Shown here: in pieces, positions 1 through 8,626 of the stretch
Position numbering within the stretch: the stretch's first letter is position 1
Layout: every line of letters begins with the position of its first letter
Source of the DNA: Actinomadura syzygii
GTDB taxonomy: Bacteria > Actinomycetota > Actinomycetes > Streptosporangiales > Streptosporangiaceae
Direction: 5' to 3'
Length of the DNA stretch: 64,000 nucleotides
Assembly: GCF_008085905.1 (NCBI RefSeq)
Contig: NZ_VSFF01000001.1
Location: 1 to 64,000 of the forward strand
Made by a program: the position numbers and the translations under genes
Notes under the pieces: generated by a model
Told to the model about the DNA's origin: nothing
The model's input: only the letters and a program-made list of their open reading frames with translations
Databases searched by the model: none

Positions 1-2
1 AG

Positions 3-173
3 CGGCCGGATATCGATGCCGTTTATATGGAGGCCACCCAGGCCATGACGGGTCAGGGCGGGTGGCCGATGACGGTGTTCATGACGCCGGAGGGGCATCC
101 GTTCTACTGCGGGACGTATTTTCCGCGGGGAGTTAACGCTTGCTGTACTGCGGAGCCTTGCGGGCCTTCTTGA
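3..173 (+). pseudogene. 3'-truncated fragment of a DUF255 (YyaL-like) thioredoxin-domain protein
   Basis: Reading from base 3, the frame gives [20 protein letters not shown] followed by [22 protein letters not shown]. This matches the conserved core of DUF255/YyaL thioredoxin-fold proteins (GGWP, then TPxGxPFxxGTYFP). Family resemblance stops at about base 128. The frame then runs through rpsI antisense sequence to a stop at 171-173. A normal family member continues for several hundred residues, so the gene is cut off here. The 5' part lies outside the window. It also has more A/T-ending codons (gat, gtt, tat, ttt, cat) than the ribosomal genes beside it. It could be a decayed gene, a rearrangement scar or a misassembly. 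Confidence 0.7.
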
Positions 174-636
174 GGCCGGCCTTCTTGCGCTCGGGGACGC
201 GGGCGTCGCGCGTCAGGAATCCGGCCTTCTTCAGGGCCGGGCGGTGCTCGATGTTCGCGAACTGGAGGGCCCGGGAGATGCCGAGGCGCAGCGCGCCCGC
301 CTGCCCGGTGGTGCCGCCGCCGCCGACGCGGGCGAGGACGTCGAACTGGCCCTCGAGCCCGAGCAGCACGAACGGCTCGTTCACGATCTGCTGGTGGACC
401 TTGTTCGGGAAGTACTGGTCCAGGGTGCGGCCGTTGATCTTCCACTTGCCGCTGCCGGGGACGATGCGGACCCGCGCGATGGCCTGCTTGCGGCGGCCGG
501 TGCCGGCGGCCGGGCCGGTGGCGACCGGCTGGCCGAGGAAGCTCTCGCCGGCGGCCTCGGGGGTCTCGGTGCTGTACTCGGACGGAGCGTCCTCGTAGGA
601 GTCGAGCTCGGCGCTCGTCTCGGTGGTGTCGTCCAC
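133..636 (-). CDS. rpsI: 30S ribosomal protein S9
   Basis: Protein of 167 residues. The S9 domain starts near residue 47 ([13 protein letters not shown]) and ends in the typical basic tail [12 protein letters not shown], whose last residues reach the P-site tRNA. The first 45 residues or so are an acidic, Thr/Glu-rich extension found in actinobacterial S9. It follows rplM by about 90 bases, the usual L13-S9 pair. No glmM follows, as it often would in actinobacteria; instead the stop codon abuts a DUF255 fragment on the other strand. No terminator hairpin is visible after the stop. Confidence 0.97.
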   Translation of the reverse strand: MDDTTETSAELDSYEDAPSEYSTETPEAAGESFLGQPVATGPAAGTGRRKQAIARVRIVPGSGKWKINGRTLDQYFPNKVHQQIVNEPFVLLGLEGQFDVLARVGGGGTTGQAGALRLGISRALQFANIEHRPALKKAGFLTRDARVPERKKAGLKKARKAPQYSKR

Positions 637-729
637 GGTTCTCCTCGGTTTTCTAGCCAGGGCGGCGGACCCGTGCGAACGGGCGCCCCGGCGGCCACTT
701 TTTCAAGGGTGCGCCCGGAGGCGCGGGGC

Positions 730-1182
730 TCACTTCTGGATCTGGCTGATCTGGGTGATCTCGAACGGGACCGGCTTCTGCGCCTGGTGCGGGTGGTCGG
801 GCCCGGCGTAGACCTTCACCTTGCCGAACATCTTCCGGCCGAGGGAGTTCTTGGGCAGCATGCCCTTGATCGCCTTCTCGACGGCCCGCTCGGGGTGCTT
901 CGCCATGAGGTCGGCGTACTTGACCGACCGGAGGCCGCCCGGGTAGCCGGAGTGCCGGTACGCCTTCTTCTGCTCCAACTTGTTGCCGGACAGCGACACC
1001 TTGTCGGCGTTCACGATGACGACGAAGTCACCGGTGTCGAGGTGCGGAGCGTAGATCGGCTTGTGCTTGCCCCGGAGCAGCTGCGCGACCTGACTGGCGA
1101 GACGGCCCAGCACGACATCGGTCGCGTCGATGACGTACCACTGACGCTGGACGTCAGCGGGCTTAGGGGTGTACGTGCGCAC
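730..1182 (-). CDS. rplM: 50S ribosomal protein L13
   Basis: Protein of 150 residues beginning [20 protein letters not shown], with GRLAS and the [12 protein letters not shown] core of L13, an early-assembling 23S rRNA-binding protein. The frame is open upstream to 1254, but GTG at 1182 is chosen because family homology begins exactly there and a GAAGG-type ribosome binding site lies just upstream. First gene of an rplM-rpsI operon. Confidence 0.96.
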   Translation of the reverse strand: MRTYTPKPADVQRQWYVIDATDVVLGRLASQVAQLLRGKHKPIYAPHLDTGDFVVIVNADKVSLSGNKLEQKKAYRHSGYPGGLRSVKYADLMAKHPERAVEKAIKGMLPKNSLGRKMFGKVKVYAGPDHPHQAQKPVPFEITQISQIQK

Positions 1183-1590
1183 GGTCGTCAGCCTTCGTTT
1201 CTCGTCGACTTTCAGCGGTTTCGATCCTCGCCCGGCCCAGCGGACGGGCGCCATCAGCGGAATTCCTGCTCGCGCCGACCAGAGGATCGTCCGATCCGGC
1301 GCTCCGGGAGCCGGGGCCCGGACCGGCGGCCACGCCGGCAGACGCGGACACCACGGGGAAACACCGGCACGTCGTCGCGTCGTCTCCCGCCCGCCGAACG
1401 GCGCGCGTCAACGCACACAACAAACACGCAGGATACTCGCCCGCGCGCCCGAGGGTCAAAACGGGACGGCGAGTCGTCCCGCACGCGCCTCCCGCGCGGC
1501 GGCCCCGTCCCGGAAAGGGAACGGTCAGCGCCTTCCAGACTACCCGTCGTAGTTGTTCTGGCCTTTTCAGACGATCTTTCATAACAGGGG
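1183..1590. other. Intergenic region between rplM and a CAP-domain gene
   Basis: About 400 bases between two divergent genes. It must carry the rplM-rpsI promoter (minus strand) and a promoter for the plus-strand CAP-domain gene. I found no -35/-10 pair with good spacing that I would defend. Open frames here are weak and look like chance high-GC frames. Confidence 0.5.
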
Positions 1591-2676
1591 GTGTATGCCG
1601 GGATATGGTGCCGGGCGACCGGTCCACGCCGGCTCAGGCCGGCCCGCACCCGGGAGCCCCCGCTGTCCACTCCCCGCAGACCAGGTGACCCCGCCGGACG
1701 CCGCCCGCCCGCCTACTCCGGGCCCCGCGACGCCGCGTCCCGGCCCCGCCGCGCCTCACTCCCCGAGGACACGCTCGTCGCCAGGGGCCCGCGCCGCAGC
1801 GCGTCCCAGCACGGCGAATCCCAGCACGGCGCGTCCCGTCCGGGCCGTTCCGCCCCGCCGCCGGGCGGCGGCCCCCGGCCCGGCAAGCGCGGACGCGAGC
1901 GGCCACGCAGCAGGCGCGTCACCGCGATCGTGGTGGCCGTCGCGGCGTCCGGGCTCGCGGTGAGCACCGGCGTCGTGCTCGACCGGGTCGTCCTGCCAGG
2001 GCTGAGGTCGGAGCAGACGAGCGCGTCCGGGGCCGATTCGGGACCGTCCGCGCTGGTCTCGCCAGGCCCGCAGAGCGACGAGACCACCACCGCGGGCGCG
2101 GACCCGGGCACGGGCACGCCGGGCGGCGGAGCGAAGCCCGGCGGCACCCCCGCCCCCACCGCGCAGGAGCGGACGCCCCCGCTGAAGCCGATGCGCGCGC
2201 CCGGGTCGGCCGTGCGGCCGTCCAAGTCGGACGCGCCGTCCACCCCGGACAAGCCGCCCGCCGACACCGGCGCCCCCGGCGGCGGGACGACGGGCCCTTC
2301 CGGCCCGGAGACCGCCGTGGTCGCGCTCACCAACGCCGAGCGCGCCAAGGCCGGTTGCAGGCCGCTGCGCGTGGACGAGCGGCTCGCCGCCGCCGCCCGC
2401 AAGCACTCCGCCGACATGGCGGCCGACGACTACTTCGACCACACGTCCCGCAACGGCGACAGCCCGTGGCAGCGGATGGAGGACGCCGGGTACCCGAGCC
2501 CCGGCGCGGAGAACATCGCCAAGGGCTACCCGACGGCCCAGGCCGTCATGGAAGGCTGGATGAACAGCCCGGGCCACCGCGCCAACATCCTGAACTGCGA
2601 TCTGCGCGCCATCGGCGTCGGGCGGGCGTCCGGCTCCGGCGGCCTCGTGTGGACGCAGGACTTCGGCTGGAAGTGA
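1591..2676 (+). CDS. Membrane-anchored CAP-domain (SCP/PR-1-like) protein
   Basis: Up to 361 residues. A Pro/Arg-rich N-terminal part is followed by a hydrophobic segment at about residues 109-131 (RRVTAIVVAVAASGLAVSTG), then a Pro/Gly/Thr-rich linker and a C-terminal CAP domain from about residue 240. The domain shows LTNAERAKAGCRPL, KHSADMAADDYFDHTS, GAENIAKGY and MNSPGHRANILN, the last holding the CAP signature histidine. Bacterial relatives are secreted or cell-surface proteins of mostly unknown biochemical role. The start is uncertain: GTG 1591 sits directly against AGGGG, and an ATG at 1595 in another frame opens a similar Pro-rich peptide. The C-terminal domain assignment is secure. 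Confidence 0.85.
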   Translation: MYAGIWCRATGPRRLRPARTREPPLSTPRRPGDPAGRRPPAYSGPRDAASRPRRASLPEDTLVARGPRRSASQHGESQHGASRPGRSAPPPGGGPRPGKRGRERPRSRRVTAIVVAVAASGLAVSTGVVLDRVVLPGLRSEQTSASGADSGPSALVSPGPQSDETTTAGADPGTGTPGGGAKPGGTPAPTAQERTPPLKPMRAPGSAVRPSKSDAPSTPDKPPADTGAPGGGTTGPSGPETAVVALTNAERAKAGCRPLRVDERLAAAARKHSADMAADDYFDHTSRNGDSPWQRMEDAGYPSPGAENIAKGYPTAQAVMEGWMNSPGHRANILNCDLRAIGVGRASGSGGLVWTQDFGWK

Positions 2677-2702
2677 TCGTCGCGCTCCGGGCGGTGACCT
2701 TC

Positions 2703-2728
2703 GGCGAACCACGCGCGCCCGGTTCGCC
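2703..2728 (+). terminator. Hairpin after the CAP-domain gene
   Basis: GGCGAACC (2703-2710) pairs with GGTTCGCC (2721-2728) across a 10-base loop, 26 bases after the CAP-gene stop. There is no T tract, so termination is only suggested. Confidence 0.4.
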
Positions 2729-2792
2729 CCCATGTCATGGTTGGTGTCTCGAAGGTCCAGAGCCCTGAACGAGGAACGGTAAGGTCCAAGCC

Positions 2793-4121
2793 ATGGGTTA
2801 TCCGGGCGATCAAGGCAAGCCCGGCGACCGGCCCCCGGGACGGCCGCCGCACGAGCCGTACGGACCCGGAGCCGAAGCGCCGCCGTACGGCACCGACAAC
2901 GACGACCCCTTCCCGCCCCGCGGCGAGGCCGCCTTCGGCTACCGCGACGAGTCCTCCTTCGCGCCCCGCGACGAGGGGCCCGGCGGGCAGCAGCAGTACG
3001 GCGGTGAGCCGTTCGCCGGTCCGCCCGGCCAGTCCTCCTCGTGGTCGGACGACACCCCCTCCTGGTCCGAGCAGCCGTCCGCCTCGCCCTGGTCGGAGCA
3101 GCAGGCGGGCTCCGCCTGGTCCGACCAGAAAACGGACTCTGGTTGGTCCGACCAGAAGACCGACTCCGGCTGGTCTGATCAGAAGACCGACTCTGGTTGG
3201 TCTGGTCAGGAAGGCGACTCCGGCTGGTCCAACCAGCAGCCCGGCAGCGGTTGGTCCGACCAGCCGGTGGCGGGGGGCGCGCACGCCCAGGGAGACGACC
3301 CCTTCGGTTCTCCCGGCCCCTACGGCGGCTTCGAGCCCACGCCGCCCGGCCCGGCCCCGGAGTCGTCCGGACCGGGGTCCGGCGGGACGGGCCGCCGCAA
3401 CATGCCCCTGATCATCGGCGGCGCGGCGGTCGCCGGGCTGCTCCTCATCGGCGGCGGCGTCGCGCTGTCGTCCGTCCTCAAGGACGACCCCGAGCCGAAG
3501 AAGCCGACGCCGTCCACGGCGGCGGCGCAGCCGCAGGCCACGCCGAGCCCGACGCAGCCCGTGCTCGCGCCGGTGAAGCTGCAGAGCCGCACCACCGACC
3601 CGAAGCCGCTGACCCTCAAGGAGGTCTTCGGCAACGGCAAGTTCAAGGTCGGCAAGTACCAGTACGTGCGGACGGCCGCGAACGCCGAGAAGGGCTGCAC
3701 CGCGATCGCGGGCGGCACGGCGCTCGACAAGGCCCTCAAGGGCGGCTCCTGCACGCAGGTGCTCCGGGCGACCTACGCGCTGAGCAACGGCTCGCTGATC
3801 GGCACCGTCGGCGTGTTCAACCTGGAGACCGAGGCCGCGGCCAAGAAGGCCGTCAAGGCGGCCGCCGCCAAGGACGCCTTCCTCCTGGCGCTGCCCGGCA
3901 AGGGCGTCTCCAAGACCAACGGCAAGGGCGAGGCGCTCGGCACCTCCGAGGCCCGCGGCCACTACCTGATCATGACCTGGGTACAGCGGCCCGACGGCAA
4001 GCGCATCGCCGCCAAGTACCATGCCGCCGTCCGCGTCTTCGGCGCCCAGATGGTGAAGGGCAGCAACCTCGCGCTCGCCCTGCACTACAGGGAAACCGAA
4101 GGCAAACCCCTCCAAAAGTAA
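2793..4121 (+). CDS. One-pass membrane protein with WSDQ-type repeats and an extracytoplasmic domain
   Basis: Protein of 442 residues, family not recognised. Residues 1-190 are Pro/Gly/Asp/Ser-rich and include a run of nine-residue repeats of the form WSDQKTDSG. A transmembrane segment at about 205-225 (MPLIIGGAAVAGLLLIGGGV) is followed by an Ala/Pro/Thr linker. The C-terminal domain begins near LTLKEVFGNGKFKVGKYQY and contains two cysteines. With N-in topology the repeat region is cytoplasmic and the C-terminal domain outside. It precedes a gene of the same architecture by 24 bases, and the two C-terminal domains look homologous (LTLKEVF/LTFRDVF, QVLRATY/KIVRATY, VQRPDGK/VQWANGK). Probably an operon of paralogues. 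Confidence 0.85.
   Translation: MGYPGDQGKPGDRPPGRPPHEPYGPGAEAPPYGTDNDDPFPPRGEAAFGYRDESSFAPRDEGPGGQQQYGGEPFAGPPGQSSSWSDDTPSWSEQPSASPWSEQQAGSAWSDQKTDSGWSDQKTDSGWSDQKTDSGWSGQEGDSGWSNQQPGSGWSDQPVAGGAHAQGDDPFGSPGPYGGFEPTPPGPAPESSGPGSGGTGRRNMPLIIGGAAVAGLLLIGGGVALSSVLKDDPEPKKPTPSTAAAQPQATPSPTQPVLAPVKLQSRTTDPKPLTLKEVFGNGKFKVGKYQYVRTAANAEKGCTAIAGGTALDKALKGGSCTQVLRATYALSNGSLIGTVGVFNLETEAAAKKAVKAAAAKDAFLLALPGKGVSKTNGKGEALGTSEARGHYLIMTWVQRPDGKRIAAKYHAAVRVFGAQMVKGSNLALALHYRETEGKPLQK
3117..3263 (+). repeat. 27-bp in-frame tandem repeat encoding WSDQKTDSG-like units
   Basis: Trp codons recur at 3117, 3144, 3171, 3198, 3225 and 3252, a strict 27-base period. Units 1-3 are nearly identical in protein (WSDQKTDSG) and differ by silent changes in DNA. 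Units 4-6 are degenerate (WSGQEGDSG, WSNQQPGSG, WSDQ). The order of decay suggests recent duplication at the left end. Confidence 0.9.
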
Positions 4122-4145
4122 CCGGCTTGAATACTCTCTCTGCCT

Positions 4146-5756
4146 ATGTCTGCACCTAGAGACACACGGGACACCGCCGAGCCCGCGGGGACGCCCACCG
4201 TCCCCGCCGCTCCGGCGGAGTCCGCGGCGCCCGCCTCCCTCAGGCCGCCCGCGTTCGGCCTGGAGGCTCCGTGGTGGGCCGCCGAGTCCGCGGCGGACAC
4301 CGTCCCGCTCACCGGCGCCCCGGCGGTCCCGCCCGCTCCGCGTCCCGCCCCCGACGACGCGACCACCGAAGACGCGCCTGCTGACGACGCGCCTTCCAAC
4401 GACGCGACCGGCACGGACGCGACCGGCACAGACGCGGGCCGCGACGTCGTCCAGGCCGCCGCAGAGGCGCCGAGCGCGCCCGGAACCGGCGGACCGCCGC
4501 CCGGGACGCTCGTCGCCGGGCGAGGCGTGCCCAGCGTCGACTCGCGCCGCGCCGTGCCCGCGCTGCCGCTCGTGAAGCCGCCGCCCGCGTTCGGCGAGAC
4601 CGACCCGGACGGCTTCCCGCCCGTCCGCCCGCGGGACGACTCCACGGACGACGTCCTCGCGGACGAGCCCGCCCCAGCGGCCCCGGAAAGTTCGGACACC
4701 CGGGTGGCCCAGGCCGAGCCCTCCCCGGTGGAGGCTCCCGGCGTCGAGGAGACAGCCGTCGACGACACCGCCGTAACCGAGTCCGCGGACACGTCCGCCT
4801 TCGAGAAGGCCCGGCGCGCGGAGGACGAGTCGTCCGCGTCGCTCGCGCCCGTCCTGGTGCCGGACGCGATCCTGCCGCCCGGCGTCGTCCCGCCCACCGG
4901 CAGCGGCCCGTTCCCCACCGGGACGGGCGAGCCCGCGGCGGTCACCGCCGAGCAGCACACCGTGATCACGCCGGTCTACCACGCCGAGGGCGGCGTCCCG
5001 ATCGACACGCCGCCGCCCCCGGGCGCCCCGCCGCGCCGGGCGCCGCGCGGCGGCGACGGCGGCAACAAGAGCCGCATCGTGCTGATCGGCGGCGGCGCGG
5101 CGCTCATCCTCGCCGCGGCCCTCGGGCTGTTCGCGATCGGCGCCGACTCCGGCGGCGGAAAGAACGGCAAGACCTCCGGGTCGCCCGCCACGCAGGCGGC
5201 CCCGGCGGTGACGCCGTCGACGGCGACACGGGCGCCCGTGGACATCGGCGACGAGAAGACCGACCCCCAGGACCTCACCTTCCGCGACGTGTTCCCCACG
5301 CAGGTGATCCAGCTCGGCGGGCGCACCTACTCCCGCGAGCGCTGGTCCCTCAACCGGGACGTGTCGTACGCGGCGCGCGGCTCGATGCTGCAGGCCCTGC
5401 TCCAGGAGAAGTGCCGCAAGATCGTCCGCGCGACGTACATCGACAAGGGCAGGGCGCTCGCCGTCACGTCCGGGATCGCGGTGCTGCCGACGAAGGACGC
5501 CGCGCTCCGCATCAGCAAGGCCGGAAGCCCCGCGAAGTACGAGTGGTTCCGCGGCATGGGCGGCAAGCACGCCCCCGACCTCGACCGCGCGGGCGGCTAC
5601 GCCGCCGCCACGGTACGCGGACGCTACGTCGCCTATGCCTACGTGCAGTGGGCGAACGGCAAGCAGGCCAAGCCCGGCGACCCGGTGATCAAGGAAGCGG
5701 CCCAGCAGTTCCTGGACTACGACCTGCGCCCCATCCTCGCCCGCGCGGGCGGCTGA
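4146..5756 (+). CDS. One-pass membrane protein, paralogue of the upstream gene
   Basis: Protein of 536 residues, family not recognised. A long acidic, Ala/Pro/Asp-rich N-terminal region (about 1-300) leads to a transmembrane segment near 313-332 (RIVLIGGGAALILAAALGLF), a short linker and a C-terminal domain of about 170 residues that resembles that of the preceding protein (DLTFRDVF, KCRKIVRATY, AYVQWANGK). The start ATG is preceded by pyrimidine-rich sequence with no Shine-Dalgarno and a TACTCT box 8 bases upstream, so translation may be leaderless or coupled to the upstream gene. Confidence 0.83.
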   Translation: MSAPRDTRDTAEPAGTPTVPAAPAESAAPASLRPPAFGLEAPWWAAESAADTVPLTGAPAVPPAPRPAPDDATTEDAPADDAPSNDATGTDATGTDAGRDVVQAAAEAPSAPGTGGPPPGTLVAGRGVPSVDSRRAVPALPLVKPPPAFGETDPDGFPPVRPRDDSTDDVLADEPAPAAPESSDTRVAQAEPSPVEAPGVEETAVDDTAVTESADTSAFEKARRAEDESSASLAPVLVPDAILPPGVVPPTGSGPFPTGTGEPAAVTAEQHTVITPVYHAEGGVPIDTPPPPGAPPRRAPRGGDGGNKSRIVLIGGGAALILAAALGLFAIGADSGGGKNGKTSGSPATQAAPAVTPSTATRAPVDIGDEKTDPQDLTFRDVFPTQVIQLGGRTYSRERWSLNRDVSYAARGSMLQALLQEKCRKIVRATYIDKGRALAVTSGIAVLPTKDAALRISKAGSPAKYEWFRGMGGKHAPDLDRAGGYAAATVRGRYVAYAYVQWANGKQAKPGDPVIKEAAQQFLDYDLRPILARAGG

Positions 5757-5797
5757 CCCCACGCGCGGCCCCTGGCACGTCCGGGGGCCGCGGGCGG

Positions 5798-6721
5798 TCA
5801 GGAGGCGCCGCGCCAGGCGGCGTTCTCCGGGGGCTCGCCCATCGTCTCGGGTCTCGCTCGTTCGGCGGCGTCGGCGGTCTGGGCAGCGGCGGCGGCGTTC
5901 AGCGTCCGGACGCGGCGGGTCTCCTGCGCGCGCTTGGCGAGGCTGTCGTCGTCCGGGTAGCGGATCTCCTCCAGCGACAGGCCGTGCGCGGGCGCGACGT
6001 TCACCCCCGAGTCGCGGACGCGCGCGGCCAGCACCTCGGCGGGCCACTCGATCTCGCGGCGGCCGTCCCCGACCATCAGCAGCGCGCCGACCAGCGCGCG
6101 CACCATCGAATGGCAGAAGGCGTCCGCCTGCACGGTCGCGAGGGCCAGGTGCGGGTCGCGGTCGTCGCGGGTCCACTCGTAGCGCAGCAGCTCCCGGATG
6201 GTCGTCGCGCCCTCCCGCTTCCGGCAGTACGCGGCGAAGTCGTTCTCCCCGACCAGGAGGCGCGCGGCGGCGTTCATCCGGTCCAGGTTCAGCGGGCGCG
6301 GGTGCCACAGCACGTCGTGCCGCCGCAGCGGCTCCACGCCGAACGGGTTGTCGCACACCCGGTACACGTAGCGGCGGGACAGCGCGGAGAACCGCGCGTC
6401 GAACCCCTCCGGCGCGACCGACACCCGCCACACCCGGACGTCCGGCGGCAGCAGCCCGGCGAGGCGGCGCGGCATCGTCCCGTTGATCGCCGAGTAGGCC
6501 GCGACGGGCACCACCAGGTGCGCGACCTGGCCCTGCGCGTGGACGCCCGCGTCCGTCCGGCCGGCGACGGTGAGCATGGGCGGCGGGTCCAGGCGGAGCA
6601 TCCGGGCCAGGGCGTCCTCGATGACACCTTGGACGGTCCGCTGGTTCGGCTGTCTCGCCCAGCCCGCGAAGTCGGACCCGTCATAGGAGATGTCGAGCCG
6701 CAGTCTTACCAGTGCGGTCAT
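5798..6721 (-). CDS. truA: tRNA pseudouridine(38-40) synthase TruA
   Basis: Isomerises uridines 38, 39 and 40 in tRNA anticodon arms. The catalytic motif [10 protein letters not shown] carries the nucleophile Asp57 (counted from [15 protein letters not shown]), and SRRYVYRV and [16 protein letters not shown] are also family-typical. The frame is open to 6745, but the ATG at 6721 matches the usual N-terminus. The C-terminal 40 residues are an Ala/Arg/Glu-rich extension. It lies downstream of rplQ, the usual actinobacterial order, with a hairpin between them. Confidence 0.95.
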   Translation of the reverse strand: MTALVRLRLDISYDGSDFAGWARQPNQRTVQGVIEDALARMLRLDPPPMLTVAGRTDAGVHAQGQVAHLVVPVAAYSAINGTMPRRLAGLLPPDVRVWRVSVAPEGFDARFSALSRRYVYRVCDNPFGVEPLRRHDVLWHPRPLNLDRMNAAARLLVGENDFAAYCRKREGATTIRELLRYEWTRDDRDPHLALATVQADAFCHSMVRALVGALLMVGDGRREIEWPAEVLAARVRDSGVNVAPAHGLSLEEIRYPDDDSLAKRAQETRRVRTLNAAAAAQTADAAERARPETMGEPPENAAWRGAS

Positions 6722-6820
6722 GTCAGCCGAGCTGTCCTTCTGCACGGTGGCCGTTCCATTCTCCTCTGAGCGCTCGCTCCGCTACTGGCATGACCATGCG
6801 ATCAAGTGTGGCAAAGATGC

Positions 6821-6853
6821 GGGCCCGCCGTCCCGGAGGGGAGCGGCGGGCCC
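6821..6853 (-). terminator. Hairpin between rplQ and truA
   Basis: GGGCCCGCCG (6821-6830) and CGGCGGGCCC (6844-6853) form a perfect 10-bp stem about 40 bases after the rplQ stop. It ends the alpha ribosomal operon or attenuates readthrough into truA. There is no long U tract, as is common in high-GC actinobacteria. Confidence 0.6.
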
Positions 6854-6895
6854 GTTCATCATGTCGGCCGAAACCGTAAATGCGATTGCCAAGTC

Positions 6896-7408
6896 CTACT
6901 TGGCGTCGCCGTCCTCGGACTCGGCGGCCGTGTCGGTCGCGGTGTCGTCGGCCTTGGTCTCCTCGACCTCGGTCTCGGTCTCCGCCTTGGCGGGAGCCTC
7001 GTCCTCGGTCGCCTTGGCCGGGGCGGCCTTGGCGGTCGAGACGGCCGGCATCTCCTCCTGGACCAGCTCGATGACCGCCATCGGGGCGTTGTCGCCCTTG
7101 CGCGGCCCGAGCTTCGTGATCCGGGTGTAGCCGCCCGGACGGTTCTCGAAGCGCGGCGCGATCTCGGTGAAGAGCCCGTGCACGACGGACTTGTCGCGGA
7201 TCGTCCGAGCGACCAGGCGACGGTTGTGCAGGTCGCCCTTCTTGGCCTTGGTGATCAGCTTCTCCGCCAGCGGACGCACCCGCCGGGCCTTGGCCTCGGT
7301 GGTGGTGATGCGGCCGTGCTCGAACAGCGCCGTCGCCAGGTTCGCCAGGATGAGGCGCTGGTGGGCGGGGCTGCCGCCGAGGCGGGGGCCCTTGGTGGGC
7401 TTGGGCAT
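6896..7408 (-). CDS. rplQ: 50S ribosomal protein L17
   Basis: Protein of 170 residues starting [20 protein letters not shown]; conserved L17 features include [22 protein letters not shown]17 lies near the peptide exit tunnel. The core ends near residue 118; the rest is an acidic Ala/Glu/Thr/Asp tail of about 50 residues, longer than in E. coli. The ATG at 7408 is used rather than 7426 because homology starts there. Last gene of the alpha operon, about 100 bases after rpoA. Confidence 0.96.
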   Translation of the reverse strand: MPKPTKGPRLGGSPAHQRLILANLATALFEHGRITTTEAKARRVRPLAEKLITKAKKGDLHNRRLVARTIRDKSVVHGLFTEIAPRFENRPGGYTRITKLGPRKGDNAPMAVIELVQEEMPAVSTAKAAPAKATEDEAPAKAETETEVEETKADDTATDTAAESEDGDAK

Positions 7409-7506
7409 TGCGGTTCCTTCCTGCACCGGCCGTACCAGGTACCGGTGTCAGCTGGTCCGCGGACGGCCGGGGAACTGTCCCCCGGCCGCCACCGCGGATC
7501 GGGTTT

Positions 7507-8520
7507 CTAGTACTGCTCGGTCTCGGCGTAGCTCTGGTCGTCGTCGCTGTAGTTGTCGGCCGCCGCGCTCGGGTCGAACCCGGGCGGGGAGTCCTTCAGC
7601 GACAGGCCCATGTCGTTGAGCTTCTGCTTGACCTCTTCGATCGACTTGGCGCCGAAATTCCTTATATCGAGAAGGTCCTGCTCGGAGCGGGCGACGAGCT
7701 CGCCCACCGAGTGGATGCCCTCGCGCTTCAGGCAGTTGTAGGAGCGGACCGTGAGGTTCAGCTCCTCGATCGGCAGGGCCAGGTCCGCGGCGAGCGCGGC
7801 GTCCGTCGGGGACGGGCCCATGTCGATGCCCTCGGCCTCGACGTTCAGCTCCCGGGCCAGCCCGAACAGCTCGACGAGGGTCTTGCCGGCGGAGGCGACC
7901 GCGTCGCGCGGCAGCATCGCCTGCTTGGTCTCCACGTCCAGGATCAGGCGGTCGAAGTCGGTGCGCTGCTCGACTCGGGTCGCCTCGACCTTGTAGGTCA
8001 CCTTGAGCACGGGCGAGTAGATGGAGTCGATCGGGATCCGGCCGATCTCCTGGCCCGGCTGCTTGTTCTGCGCGGCCGAGACGTAGCCGCGGCCGCGCTC
8101 GACCGTCAGCTCCATCTCCAGCTTGGCCTTGTTGTTCAGGGTGGCGATGTGCAGGTCGGGGTTGTGGACCTCGACGCCCGCGGGCGGCGCGATGTCGGCC
8201 GCGGTCACCTCGCCCGGCCCCTGCTTGCGCAGGTACATGACGACCGGCTCGTCGTGCTCGGACGAGACGACGAGCTCCTTGAGGTTCAGGATGATGTCGG
8301 TGACGTCCTCCTTCACCCCCGGAACGGTGGAGAACTCGTGGAGGACGCCCTCGATCCGGATGCTGGTGACGGCCGCACCGGGAATCGAGGAGAGCAGGGT
8401 GCGACGCAGCGAGTTGCCGATCGTGTAGCCGAAGCCCGGCTCCAGCGGCTCGATGGTGAACCGCGACCGGTACTCGTCGACCTGCTCTTCGGTGAGAGTC
8501 GGACGCTGAGCGATGAGCAT
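7507..8520 (-). CDS. rpoA: RNA polymerase alpha subunit
   Basis: Protein of 337 residues. The N-terminal dimerisation and assembly domain (to about 230) includes [21 protein letters not shown]. The C-terminal DNA- and activator-binding domain (about 250-315) includes [14 protein letters not shown] and [16 protein letters not shown] short acidic tail follows. It sits between rpsD and rplQ in the alpha operon. Length and motifs are normal. Confidence 0.98.
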   Translation of the reverse strand: MLIAQRPTLTEEQVDEYRSRFTIEPLEPGFGYTIGNSLRRTLLSSIPGAAVTSIRIEGVLHEFSTVPGVKEDVTDIILNLKELVVSSEHDEPVVMYLRKQGPGEVTAADIAPPAGVEVHNPDLHIATLNNKAKLEMELTVERGRGYVSAAQNKQPGQEIGRIPIDSIYSPVLKVTYKVEATRVEQRTDFDRLILDVETKQAMLPRDAVASAGKTLVELFGLARELNVEAEGIDMGPSPTDAALAADLALPIEELNLTVRSYNCLKREGIHSVGELVARSEQDLLDIRNFGAKSIEEVKQKLNDMGLSLKDSPPGFDPSAAADNYSDDDQSYAETEQY

Positions 8521-8626
8521 TGTGGTACCTACTTCCCGCGGTGCCCGCTATTTGACTACCGCGTTCGTGAGTGTTCCCCGTCCCGCCGGAATCCCACGCG
8601 GGGACCCCGGCGGGGCGCGTTGAGCC

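Noticed and set aside
2526..6431. Open frame of about 1300 codons on the minus strand
   Set aside because: It lies antisense to two plus-strand genes with clear domain structure and has only Arg/Gly/Ala-rich shadow composition typical of high-GC DNA.
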